This document shows positions 1 to 6,412 of a stretch of DNA of 6,739 nt, in pieces. The position numbers and the translations under genes were made by a program. The stretch is from Syntrophaceae bacterium (GTDB taxonomy: Bacteria > Desulfobacterota > Syntrophia > Syntrophales > UBA5619). The stretch lies in the NCBI GenBank assembly GCA_919902745.1, contig CAKKRN010000017.1, positions 2,557 through 9,295 on the forward strand. The letters are read 5' to 3'. The notes under the pieces were generated by a model, which had not been told where the DNA came from, did not search any database, and saw nothing but the letters and a program-made list of their open reading frames with translations. The first letter of the stretch is position 1. Each line of letters begins with the position of its first letter.

Positions 1-951
1 GGAATCGCCCGCCGTGTCGAATGGCTGAAGAAGAGCCTGAAGCGCTGCGTCCTCTGCCCGCGGATGTGCCGGGCAGACCGAATTGCCGGCGAAAAGGGTT
101 TCTGCCGCCTCGCGGCGGGAATGGTCATCAGCTCGGCGATTCCCCACCACGGAGAGGAACCGCCGCTCTCCGGAAGCCGTGGGGCGGGAACGATCTTTTT
201 CTCCTCCTGCAATGTAAAGTGCGTCTATTGCCAGAATTATCAGATCAGCCACACTCCCACGGGACGGCCGGTCACCGTCGAGGAGCTTGCCGGGATCATG
301 CTGGAGCTCCAGGCGCTGGGTTGCCACAACGTCGAGCCGGTCACCCCGACCCCCCATCTGCCGGGGATCATGGAGGCGTTTCTCATCGCCCGCGGGCTCG
401 GGCTTCGCCTCCCCCTTGTCTTCAACGGCGGCGGGTACGAACGTGCGAAGATCGTCCGTCTCCTCGACGGGATGGTCGATATCTATCTGCCCGATTTCAA
501 ATACGGACTGGATGAGGCGGGGAAGAGCTTCTCCGGGGTGCCGGACTACCCGCGCCATGCCCTGGCCTCCCTCCGGGAGATGGTCCGTCAGGTCGGCGAC
601 GTTCTCGATATGGAGAACGGCGTCGCCCGGCGGGGGATCCTCGTCCGCCACCTCGTCCTGCCGGGGAGGACGGACAACAGCCTGGCCGCCCTGGAGATGA
701 TCCGGGATGTTTCCCCGTTCATCCCGTTGAGCCTGATGTCCCAGTACACGCCGATCCCGGCCGTAAGGCGGCACCCCCTCCTCGGTCGCCGGGTGACGCG
801 GGACGAGTACGAACAGGTGGTCAATGCCGCGCTCGATCTCGGTTTCAAGGAGCTCTACACACAGGAGGTCGACGACCGGGCGCTCAACCCGGATTTCGAC
901 CGGGAGGAGCCTTTCGCCTGGGGGGGAACGGGAGGGCGGGGCGATACTTGA
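1..951 (+). CDS. PflX-like radical SAM protein (COG1313 type), 5' end missing
   Basis: The frame is open from the first base, so the gene starts upstream; 316 residues are visible. An internal ATG at 64 is unlikely as the start because it would cut through a cysteine motif. Numbering from the window edge, C16-x2-C19-x3-C23 (CVLCPRMC, followed by a further C35) is typical of the N-terminus of this family. The radical SAM cluster motif CNVKCVYC follows, with C70, C74 and C77 expected to bind a 4Fe-4S cluster and SAM. Further family-like blocks are GCHNVEPVTPT, FNGGGYE near 141-147 and DIYLPDFKY near 160-168. The family is annotated as 'pyruvate formate-lyase activating enzyme related', but its substrate is not established and no glycyl radical enzyme is visible here. 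The C-terminal tail is glycine/arginine-rich (GGTGGRGDT) and looks unconserved. It converges with the ugp operon and shows no functional link to it. Confidence is high for the family and low for any reaction. Confidence 0.93.
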   Translation, partial: GIARRVEWLKKSLKRCVLCPRMCRADRIAGEKGFCRLAAGMVISSAIPHHGEEPPLSGSRGAGTIFFSSCNVKCVYCQNYQISHTPTGRPVTVEELAGIMLELQALGCHNVEPVTPTPHLPGIMEAFLIARGLGLRLPLVFNGGGYERAKIVRLLDGMVDIYLPDFKYGLDEAGKSFSGVPDYPRHALASLREMVRQVGDVLDMENGVARRGILVRHLVLPGRTDNSLAALEMIRDVSPFIPLSLMSQYTPIPAVRRHPLLGRRVTRDEYEQVVNAALDLGFKELYTQEVDDRALNPDFDREEPFAWGGTGGRGDT

Positions 952-1001
952 CTTTTCCGATCCCGGCCGCGATCCCCGCAAACTGCATGAAGGAAGACAG
1001 G

Positions 1002-1020
1002 GAGAAGGCCTTCTCTACTT
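1002..1020 (+). terminator. Possible weak terminator after the radical SAM gene
   Basis: A perfect 14-bp palindrome (GAGAAGGCCTTCTC, 1002-1015) is followed within a few bases by a run of T (TACTTTTT, 1016-1023). As RNA it can fold only into about a 5-bp stem with a GGCC tetraloop, so it is a weak candidate. It lies in the 63-bp gap between convergent genes and overlaps the last base of the ugpQ stop codon. The minus-strand side has no U-run, so it would serve only plus-strand transcripts. Confidence 0.25.
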
Positions 1021-1878
1021 TTTCAGGAGGTGGATCAGTCGGTCGGGATGGTTGGTGATGATCCCGTCAACGCCGAGGGCGATGAAACGGGCCATTTCTT
1101 CCGCGGTGTTTAAGGTCCAGACATGGACACGGATTCCCTCTTTGTGTGCCCGACGGATGTTGTCCTCGTTGAGCACAGTAGCCCGGCAGTTTAGTGTCGG
1201 GTAGATCTTTCCTCCCCCGGCCTCTTCTGGTCTCATCCAGGGTTTATCCTTGATCAGGGCCACGGGGAGGGAGGGATTTTTCTCGCGGATCCGGTCGACG
1301 GCGACGGGGTCGAAGGAAGAGAAGAGGACTTGACCTTCCATTCCAGCCTTCTCGACTTCCCGAAGGGCGAGGTCGGCCAGCTCTGCCATCGTGTATGGGA
1401 AATTTCCCCCCTTCTTCAGTTCAATATTGACGAGGATCTGGTTGCGGGCAAGTGCCAGGACCTCCGCCAGGGCCGGGATCCGTTCCCCGGCGAACCGGGG
1501 GGCGAACCAGGCGCCGGCATCCCACCGCCTCAGTTCCGCGAAGGTCTGGTCGGCCACGTTTCCTCTCCCGGTGGCGGTCCTCTCCAGAGTATCGTCATGG
1601 ATGACCACAACTTCCTTATCCCGGGAGAGATGGACATCCAGTTCGATCATGTCGCATCCGGCCTCGATCGCCGCACGGAAGGCGGCCAGGGTATTCTCCG
1701 GCGCCGCCCCGGAAAAGCCGCGGTGGCCAGTGACGAAAACGGAATATCGTCCCCGCCAGGCATTACCCGCATCCGAAGCCGTTGTACCGTTTGCCAAACC
1801 CATCATGGTCCCTCCCCAGAGGATGAGAAGCAGGACGATCGCCGCCCCGCTTCCTTTCCGCTTTTGGTTTCCGTTCAT
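1015..1878 (-). CDS. ugpQ: Glycerophosphodiester phosphodiesterase with N-terminal export/anchor segment (UgpQ/GlpQ family)
   Basis: This 287-residue GDPD-family TIM-barrel enzyme hydrolyses glycerophosphodiesters to sn-glycerol-3-phosphate plus an alcohol. The catalytic set is visible: H52-R53 (TGHRG), E61-N62-T63, E79 and D81 (IELDVHLSRD), H94-D95-D96, E153-K155 (NIELKK), W254-T255-N257 and the C-terminal DGIITNHPD. The N-terminus (basic NQKRK, then hydrophobic AAIVLLLILWGG) looks like a Sec signal or membrane anchor. No lipobox cysteine is present, and the domain proper begins near residue 45. The ATG at 1878 is chosen because it gives a compact signal sequence. A TTG at 1911 would add 11 residues, but its Shine-Dalgarno is only 1 nt away. 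It is the last gene of the ugp operon, 58 bp after ugpE. E. coli UgpQ is cytoplasmic and GlpQ periplasmic; this protein combines ugp placement with an apparent export signal. The GDPD family call is near certain; the location is inferred. Confidence 0.93.
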   Translation of the reverse strand: MNGNQKRKGSGAAIVLLLILWGGTMMGLANGTTASDAGNAWRGRYSVFVTGHRGFSGAAPENTLAAFRAAIEAGCDMIELDVHLSRDKEVVVIHDDTLERTATGRGNVADQTFAELRRWDAGAWFAPRFAGERIPALAEVLALARNQILVNIELKKGGNFPYTMAELADLALREVEKAGMEGQVLFSSFDPVAVDRIREKNPSLPVALIKDKPWMRPEEAGGGKIYPTLNCRATVLNEDNIRRAHKEGIRVHVWTLNTAEEMARFIALGVDGIITNHPDRLIHLLKK

Positions 1879-1918
1879 GGTTTCCGCCACGCTCTTGAAA
1901 TCATTACTCAAACCTTCT
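1875..1918 (-). promoter_or_regulatory. Shine-Dalgarno plus nine-codon leader ORF overlapping the ugpQ start
   Basis: Just after ugpE, the minus strand carries AGAAGG (1918-1913). Its ideally spaced start (8 nt) is an ATG at 1904, which is out of frame with ugpQ. That ATG opens a nine-residue ORF, MISRAWRKP, whose TGA overlaps the ugpQ ATG as ATGA (1878-1875). The ugpQ ATG itself has no good Shine-Dalgarno of its own. Translational coupling through this mini-ORF is a reasonable reading. The alternative is that ugpQ simply starts at the TTG at 1911. This is seen in sequence only, and the function is inferred. Confidence 0.3.
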
Positions 1919-1936
1919 GCCCCTTTTGGCGCCTCG

Positions 1937-2791
1937 TCACTTTTCCGGCTCGATCAGGCCGTGGACGAACCACCGCTGGAGGAAAATCACCACCAGCACC
2001 GGCGGCAGAAGTGCCATCATGGCGGCCGCCATAACGAGGTTCCACTCGGGCAGCTGGGTCCCCGTGGGAACAGTGGAGGCGATCCCCACGACCACGACGC
2101 TCATCTTGTCCGAACTGGTCACCATCAGCGGCCAGAGGTACTGGTTCCAGCCGTAGATGAACATGACCACGAACATGGCAGCGATGTTGGCCCCGGAGTT
2201 GGGCAAGAGGATCGACCAGAGGAAGCGCAGCGGGCCGGCGCCGTCGATCTTGGCCGCATCGACCATATCATCGGGGATAGTGAGGTAGAACTGCCTGAAG
2301 AGGAATGTGGCCGTGGCGGAGGCGATCAGGGGGATCGTAAGCCCCGCGTAGGTGTCCACCCACCCCAGATAACTGACCACCTGGTAAGTGGAGATGATCC
2401 GCACGGGAACCGGCAGCATCAGGGTGATGAAGATCAGCCAGAAGGCGATCTGCTTCCCCCTGAAATTGAAAAAGACGATGGCGAAGGCGGAGAGGATGGA
2501 GATGGCGATCTTTCCCAGGCTGACGACCAGGGCCACGATGCAACTGTTGATCAGAAGCCGGCCCATGTGGATCCGGTTCCAAATCTTGATATAATTTTCA
2601 AGCAGGTGATTCGAGGGGAGCAGGCTCTGAGGAACCTTGGTCACTTCGTCCATGCTCTGGGTGGAGATCACGAACCCGTAGTAGAGGGGAAAGCCGATCA
2701 GGATCACCGAAAAGATTAGGAGCAGGTGAATGAGCAGTTCTTGCCTGCCCGTCCGCCGCTTTCTTTTTTTCATCGGGGAGGGGGCCGCCAT
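1937..2791 (-). CDS. ugpE: Glycerol-3-phosphate ABC transporter permease (MalG-type subunit)
   Basis: This 284-residue inner-membrane permease belongs to the carbohydrate-uptake (CUT1) class and pairs with UgpA to form the channel. It has a basic N-terminus (KKRKRRTGR), then a hydrophobic segment at about 19-40, and further membrane segments near 80-108, 115-140, 148-168, 200-222 and 252-272. The cytoplasmic EAA loop that docks on the ATPase is clear: D178-A179-A180, G184 and the I-x-LP ending at 194-197. The start is the ATG at 2791, which overlaps the ugpA stop as TGATG and has GGAAGG about 10 nt upstream. A second ATG at 2773 lacks a Shine-Dalgarno, and the open frame further upstream is antisense-type shadow inside ugpA. 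The one-base overlap indicates translational coupling and equal dosage with UgpA. The ugp assignment rests mainly on its neighbour UgpB. Confidence 0.92.
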   Translation of the reverse strand: MAAPSPMKKRKRRTGRQELLIHLLLIFSVILIGFPLYYGFVISTQSMDEVTKVPQSLLPSNHLLENYIKIWNRIHMGRLLINSCIVALVVSLGKIAISILSAFAIVFFNFRGKQIAFWLIFITLMLPVPVRIISTYQVVSYLGWVDTYAGLTIPLIASATATFLFRQFYLTIPDDMVDAAKIDGAGPLRFLWSILLPNSGANIAAMFVVMFIYGWNQYLWPLMVTSSDKMSVVVVGIASTVPTGTQLPEWNLVMAAAMMALLPPVLVVIFLQRWFVHGLIEPEK

Positions 2792-3672
2792 CAGTAGTAG
2801 ACCTTCCTTTCCGTATATCGGAACTGCAGGACCGTGAGCGCGATGACCAGCACCATCAGGATGACGGACTGGGCGGCGGAGTATCCCATTCGGAGATTGA
2901 CGAAGCCGTCCTGGTAAGCCTTGTAGACCATGATTGTGGTCGTATCGCCCGGCCCCCCCTGGGTGACCGCATGGATGATGCCGAAGGTCTCGAAGAAGGA
3001 GAAGACCATGTTCATAATAAACAGGAAAAAGGTCACCGGGGAGAGCAGGGGAAAAGTGATCCGGCGGAACAGGCTGAAACCGCTCGCCCCGTCGACCTGT
3101 GCGGCGTCCATGACCGAGCGGGGGATCGTCTGCAAACCCGCGAGAAAAAAGGCAATGTTGTAACCCAGATGTGCCCAGGCGGCCGCGAAAATCACCAGCA
3201 GCATGGCGATCCACCCCTTGAGGAGCCAGTTGAATTCATAGGTCGTCACCATCGAGAGGAGGTAGGGGAGCATCCCGTAGCTCGGGTGGAAGATGAACAG
3301 CCAGATGATGCCCGACACGGGGGGTGCAATCCCGTAGGTCCAGAGGATGGCGGTCCGGTAGAAGGGAAGGCCGCGGATCTTCTGATTGGCGAGGCCGGCC
3401 AGAAAGAGCGCGGCGACGAGCCCCAGAGTGGTGACGCCCAGGGAGAAGATGAAGGAGTTCAGGACGCTCCGGCCATATTCCGGGGCGGTGAGGAGCTCGA
3501 TGAAGTTATCCAGCCCCACGAAGATCTCCCTGTCTCCGAAGGGGGTGACCTTGAAGAAGGAGAGGCGCAACGAGTCGAAGGCGGGCCAGAAGAAAAAGAC
3601 GACGACCACGAGAAGCTGCGGGGCGATAAGGAGATAGGGGAGCCAACGGTTCCGGAAGATGCTTCTTTTCAT
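2791..3672 (-). CDS. ugpA: Glycerol-3-phosphate ABC transporter permease (MalF-type subunit)
   Basis: This 293-residue permease is the partner of UgpE in the inner membrane. Membrane segments are visible near 11-32, 68-95, 106-128, 152-180, 205-228 and 264-284. The EAA loop is DAAQVDGASGFSLFRRITFP, with D189-A190-A191, G195 and P208, which contacts the ATPase. The block TQGGPGDTT near 237-245 is typical of sugar/glycerol-phosphate MalF-like permeases. The start is the ATG at 3672 (MKRSIF), preceded by AAGGGG at 7 nt. In-frame codons run further upstream, but they encode low-complexity basic sequence, cross the intercistronic hairpin and lack a Shine-Dalgarno site. It follows ugpB after 88 bp and is fused by overlap to ugpE. 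Confidence 0.93.
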   Translation of the reverse strand: MKRSIFRNRWLPYLLIAPQLLVVVVFFFWPAFDSLRLSFFKVTPFGDREIFVGLDNFIELLTAPEYGRSVLNSFIFSLGVTTLGLVAALFLAGLANQKIRGLPFYRTAILWTYGIAPPVSGIIWLFIFHPSYGMLPYLLSMVTTYEFNWLLKGWIAMLLVIFAAAWAHLGYNIAFFLAGLQTIPRSVMDAAQVDGASGFSLFRRITFPLLSPVTFFLFIMNMVFSFFETFGIIHAVTQGGPGDTTTIMVYKAYQDGFVNLRMGYSAAQSVILMVLVIALTVLQFRYTERKVYY

Positions 3673-3697
3673 AGGCAAACCCCTTAACTGAAGATGA

Positions 3698-3738
3698 CCG
3701 TCACGGGGCGTAAAGTCTCCGCATCGCCCCCGTGACGG
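3698..3738 (-). promoter_or_regulatory. Intercistronic hairpin between ugpB and ugpA
   Basis: An 11-bp perfect inverted repeat (CCGTCACGGGG at 3698-3708, its complement at 3728-3738) encloses a 19-nt loop. In the operon transcript it lies between the ugpB stop and the ugpA Shine-Dalgarno. It is not followed by a U-run, so full termination is unlikely. Such hairpins after binding-protein genes are known to protect the upstream mRNA or attenuate readthrough, giving more binding protein than permease; that role here is inferred. Confidence 0.6.
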
Positions 3739-3760
3739 CCGCCTCCCTGATATGACCTGT

Positions 3761-5080
3761 TTACTTGTACAGCGAGGCGAACTCCTTGAGGATCTTGCCT
3801 CCCTGCCTGGCGGCGTCGTCGAGACCCTGCTTGGGTGTTTTCTTCCCCGCGATGACATTCTCCATCTCGGCCTCGATGTTGTCGCGAACCGCCGCGAAGT
3901 TGCCCAGACGGATCCCTTGGCTGTTGGCGGTGGTTTTGCCGCTCATGATTTGGTTGAAGGCGGTCCACATGTCGGGGTTCCTCTGGAAATGGTCCGTTGT
4001 CTGGAGGGACTTGAGCGCCGATTTGCTTACGGGGAGATAGCCTGTCGTGGCGTGCCACCAGGCCTGCTGCTCTGGCTTGCCCAGGAACTCGAGGAATTTC
4101 GCCACGCCCTTGTACTCCTCGTCCTTGCGGCCCTTCATCACCCAGAGACTGGCGCCGCCGATGATCGAGTTGCCTTGGGGATAGCCGGCCATGCGGGGCA
4201 GTTTACCCGTCCCCCATTCGAATTTGGCCGTCTTCGAGAGCGTTCCCACCAGCGCCGTCGAGGCGAGGCCGATGGCCGCCTCCCCGTTGATGATGGGCTG
4301 ATCGCCCCTGCTCCCCCGGCCCGAGTAGGTGTAGATTCCCTCTTTCTGCCAGCGGGTGAGGAGGGTCAGCAACTTCACGCCGAAGGCGCCGTTGATCTTG
4401 AGCTGCGAAGCCATGCCCTTGAAGCCGTTGTTCTGATCGGCGAAGGGCTGGTCATGCCAGGAGTGCGCGTTCTCGATGAGTGTCCAGGATGGCCAGGCCG
4501 TGGTGAAGCCGATTTTGGTGGCGCCGGAGGAAATGCAGGCCTTGGCCGCCTTTTCGATATCATCAAACGTGACGGGCGCCTCGGTCGGATCGAGGCCGGC
4601 CTTCTTGAAGATGGTCCGGTTGTAGTAGAGGATCGCCGTGGAGGAGTTGAAAGGCATCGAGTAAAGGTTTCCGTCCTTCGAATAGTAGGAGAGGACGACG
4701 CTTAGAAAATCCGTCCAGTCGATCTGGATCCCCTGATCCTTCATGAGCTGATAAACAGGATAGATCGCCCCGGAGGAGAGCATCGTCTGGGTCCCCACCT
4801 CGAAGACCTGTATCAGGTGGGGCTGGGTTTTGGCCCGGTAGGCGGCGATGCCGGCCGTCAGTGTTTCCGGGTAGCTCCCTTTGAAGACGGCCTTGACCTC
4901 AAAGTCGTTCTGGCTGGCGTTGAATTTGACAACGATGTCGTTGACCTTTTCACCCAGGAATCCCGTCATGGCGTGCCACCACTGGACCTCCGTTTTCGCC
5001 AGAGCGGCTGTGGGCAGGAGCAAAACACAGAAGAAAAGGACAATCACGCCGCATAAAAAAAGACTCTTCTTTCTCTTCAT
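3761..5080 (-). CDS. ugpB: sn-glycerol-3-phosphate / glycerophosphodiester binding protein of ABC transporter
   Basis: This 439-residue periplasmic solute-binding protein is close in length and block order to E. coli UgpB (438). The N-terminus KRKK plus a long hydrophobic run ends in PTAALA, with likely cleavage after residue 28; no lipobox is seen. Blocks I recall from E. coli UgpB reappear in order: AGIAAYRA, VFEVGT, FNSSTAILYYN, W196-x2-W199 followed by LIEN, NNGF, IIGGASLWVM, GVAKFLEFL, TGYLPVSK, GIRLGN and GKKTPKQ. Ligand-contact residues expected from the E. coli structure appear kept: Y70, E94, S146/S147, W196, W199, S274, G308/G309, Y348 and R391. That supports glycerol-3-phosphate or glycerophosphocholine-like ligands rather than maltose-type sugars. 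The start is the ATG at 5080; the ATG at 5095 lies within the Shine-Dalgarno. It is second in the operon, between ugpC and ugpA. Confidence 0.95.
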   Translation of the reverse strand: MKRKKSLFLCGVIVLFFCVLLLPTAALAKTEVQWWHAMTGFLGEKVNDIVVKFNASQNDFEVKAVFKGSYPETLTAGIAAYRAKTQPHLIQVFEVGTQTMLSSGAIYPVYQLMKDQGIQIDWTDFLSVVLSYYSKDGNLYSMPFNSSTAILYYNRTIFKKAGLDPTEAPVTFDDIEKAAKACISSGATKIGFTTAWPSWTLIENAHSWHDQPFADQNNGFKGMASQLKINGAFGVKLLTLLTRWQKEGIYTYSGRGSRGDQPIINGEAAIGLASTALVGTLSKTAKFEWGTGKLPRMAGYPQGNSIIGGASLWVMKGRKDEEYKGVAKFLEFLGKPEQQAWWHATTGYLPVSKSALKSLQTTDHFQRNPDMWTAFNQIMSGKTTANSQGIRLGNFAAVRDNIEAEMENVIAGKKTPKQGLDDAARQGGKILKEFASLYK

Positions 5081-5082
5081 GA

Positions 5083-5093
5083 CCTCACCTCCC
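5083..5093 (-). promoter_or_regulatory. Strong ribosome binding site fixing the ugpB start
   Basis: The minus strand reads GGGAGGTGAGG, with GGGAGG ending 7 nt before the ATG at 5080. It is the best Shine-Dalgarno in the operon, fitting high expression of the binding protein. It rules out the in-frame ATG at 5095, which overlaps it. Confidence 0.8.
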
Positions 5094-5100
5094 ATTTTCT

Positions 5101-5120
5101 ATGATAAACCACTGATAAAC
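5101..5120 (-). promoter_or_regulatory. Direct 8-bp repeats with 11-bp period upstream of ugpB (possible operator)
   Basis: Read on the plus strand, TGATAAAC occurs at 5102-5109 and again at 5113-5120. On the operon strand this is GTTTATCA, GTG, GTTTATCA. Two identical units one helical turn apart are typical of tandem response-regulator sites. PhoB boxes have 7-bp repeats with 4-bp spacers, and the frame TTATCAG-4-TTATCAT matches CTGTCAT at 4/7 and 5/7. However, the site ends only about 20 bp before the ugpB ATG, which is too close for normal activation from a -35 position. Regulation is therefore inferred and uncertain. Confidence 0.35.
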
Positions 5121-5162
5121 ATCCATTATTCCGTCATTGCATGCGAAGCGCCCGCAACAAAC

Positions 5163-6278
5163 TCAGTGAGCTCCGGTTCCGAGCCGCTGCTGGGGTGGCT
5201 CCTTGGCAAAGATATGCATCCTTTCGAGGTCAAAGACAAGTTCGATCTCCTGGTGAACGCGGACGGGGGTTTCCGCCTCGATACGGGCCACGAGGCTGTG
5301 TTTCCCCGCCTTCACATAGAGGTGAATCTCCGAGCCCAGGGGTTCCACCACCTCGATCACCGCCCTGAAGGCATGCTGGGTCAGGCGATCCGGGGCGGCG
5401 CTCAGCTCATGGATGTCATTGGGCCGGATCCCGAAGATCACATCAGTCCCGACCAGCAGGCCGTTTCCGGCGATGCGCCCCTCTGGAACGGAGAACTGGA
5501 AGTCCCCGAAATCAAGCCAAATCCGGCCGTTACGGGAGATGATCCGGCAGGGGATGAAGTTCATGATGGGGCTGCCGATGAAACCGGCCACGAAGTGGTT
5601 AACCGGGGCATTGTAGATCGAAAGCGGGGCGCCGATCTGGTGGATAAAGCCGTCTTTCATGACCACGATCTTCGTGCCCATCGTCATCGCCTCCACCTGA
5701 TCGTGGGTGACATAGACGATCGTCGCCTGGAGGCGGTCGTGGAGTTTGGAAAGTTCCATCCGCATCTGCACCCGGAGCTTGGCGTCCAGGTTGGAGAGTG
5801 GTTCATCGAAGAGAAAGACCGCCGGCTTTCGGACGATGGCCCGCCCCACCGCCACCCTTTGCCGCTGCCCGCCGGAGAGCTGCTTCGGCCTCCTCTGGAG
5901 CAGTTCCTCAATCCCCAGGATCTCCGCGGCCTCCCGGACCCGCTGGTCGATCTCTTTCCGGGAAAATCCCCTCAGCTGGAGGCCGAAGGCCATGTTGTTG
6001 TAAACGGTCATGTGGGGATAAAGAGCGTACTCCTGAAAGACCATGGCGATATCCCGATCTTTGGGAGGGAGGTCCGACACATCCCGGTCACCGATCGAAA
6101 TGGTTCCCGCGGTGGGCTCCTCGAGGCCTGCGATCATCCGGAGTACCGTCGATTTTCCGCATCCGGAAGGACCGACCAGGATGACGAACTCTTTGTCTTC
6201 GACGGTCAGATGAAAATCCTTGACCGCGTCCACTGATCCGAAATGTTTGGATATGTGATCCAGAATCACCCTGGCCAT
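5163..6278 (-). CDS. ugpC: Glycerol-3-phosphate ABC transporter ATP-binding protein (UgpC/MalK type)
   Basis: This 371-residue cytoplasmic ATPase drives import through UgpA/UgpE. All nucleotide-binding elements are present: Walker A GPSGCGKST (36-44), Q-loop Q82 in VFQEYALYPHM, signature LSGGQRQR (134-141), Walker B VFLFDEP with D158/E159, D-loop SNLDA, and switch histidine H192 in VTHD. From about 235 onward comes a MalK-like C-terminal regulatory domain with TOBE-type blocks (GIRPNDI near 283-289, EPLGSEIHLYV near 312-322). Its length is in the usual MalK/UgpC range. The start at 6278 has GGAG about 9 nt upstream. It is the first gene of the operon, 82 bp before ugpB, whereas in E. coli it follows ugpE. 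Sequence alone does not separate UgpC from other CUT1 ATPases such as MsmK or MalK; the neighbours decide the name. Confidence 0.92.
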   Translation of the reverse strand: MARVILDHISKHFGSVDAVKDFHLTVEDKEFVILVGPSGCGKSTVLRMIAGLEEPTAGTISIGDRDVSDLPPKDRDIAMVFQEYALYPHMTVYNNMAFGLQLRGFSRKEIDQRVREAAEILGIEELLQRRPKQLSGGQRQRVAVGRAIVRKPAVFLFDEPLSNLDAKLRVQMRMELSKLHDRLQATIVYVTHDQVEAMTMGTKIVVMKDGFIHQIGAPLSIYNAPVNHFVAGFIGSPIMNFIPCRIISRNGRIWLDFGDFQFSVPEGRIAGNGLLVGTDVIFGIRPNDIHELSAAPDRLTQHAFRAVIEVVEPLGSEIHLYVKAGKHSLVARIEAETPVRVHQEIELVFDLERMHIFAKEPPQQRLGTGAH

Positions 6279-6412
6279 TCAATCCGCTCCGCTGCCCGGT
6301 ATTTCCCGTACCCGTTTCAGGTAGCGGGATTATGCACTATTTTGGTGCGGAGAGAAAGTATTTTTTTAGGTATCAAGTCGCTCATGCCGGCAGTCGCCCA
6401 GTTAGTCCTATT
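6279..6412 (-). promoter_or_regulatory. Leader and presumed promoter region of the ugp operon
   Basis: This is a non-coding, locally AT-richer stretch upstream of ugpC. On the minus strand a CATAAT (within GTGCATAAT, about 6329-6337) could be a -10 box, but the hexamer 17 nt further upstream (TTTCTC) is a poor -35. A TTGATA occurs upstream without a matching -10 at 16-18 bp. I cannot fix a promoter. The ugp operon must be transcribed from here or further upstream, because the neighbouring plus-strand fragment diverges. Confidence 0.4.
6304..6329 (-). promoter_or_regulatory. Hairpin in the ugpC leader
   Basis: An imperfect inverted repeat, TCCCGTACC (6304-6312) and GGTAgCGGGA (6320-6329), gives nine pairs with one bulged base around a 7-nt loop. 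It would lie in the 5' leader of the ugpC transcript, about 26 nt before the start codon, or act as a DNA operator. No U-run follows, so it is not a standard terminator. Its function is unknown. Confidence 0.3.

Noticed and set aside
1391..2719. A 442-codon plus-strand open frame opposite ugpE and ugpQ
   Set aside because: It is antisense to recognised genes and is His/Gly/Glu-rich with no domain; it is a by-product of codon bias.
2792..3214. N-terminal extension of ugpE to give 425 residues
   Set aside because: The extra residues come from a second frame within ugpA. The hydrophobic permease and the Shine-Dalgarno-supported ATG begin at 2791.
3673..3858. N-terminal extension of ugpA by 62 residues
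   Set aside because: The extension is basic and low in complexity, runs through the intercistronic hairpin and into ugpB, and lacks a Shine-Dalgarno; AAGGGG supports the ATG at 3672.
4881..6236. A 451-codon open frame on the plus strand across ugpB and ugpC
   Set aside because: It is antisense to two clear genes with complete motifs, crosses their intergenic gap, and has low-complexity His/Asp/Arg-rich composition typical of a shadow frame in GC-rich DNA.
6335..6351. Short inverted repeat GCAC...GTGC followed further on by a T-run
   Set aside because: A four-base-pair stem separated from the T-run by about ten bases is too weak for a terminator.
6376..6397. GG-N10-GC spacing resembling a sigma-54 promoter upstream of ugpC
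   Set aside because: Only the GG and GC are present. The surrounding bases do not match TGGCAC-N5-TTGC, and such spacing is common by chance in GC-rich DNA.
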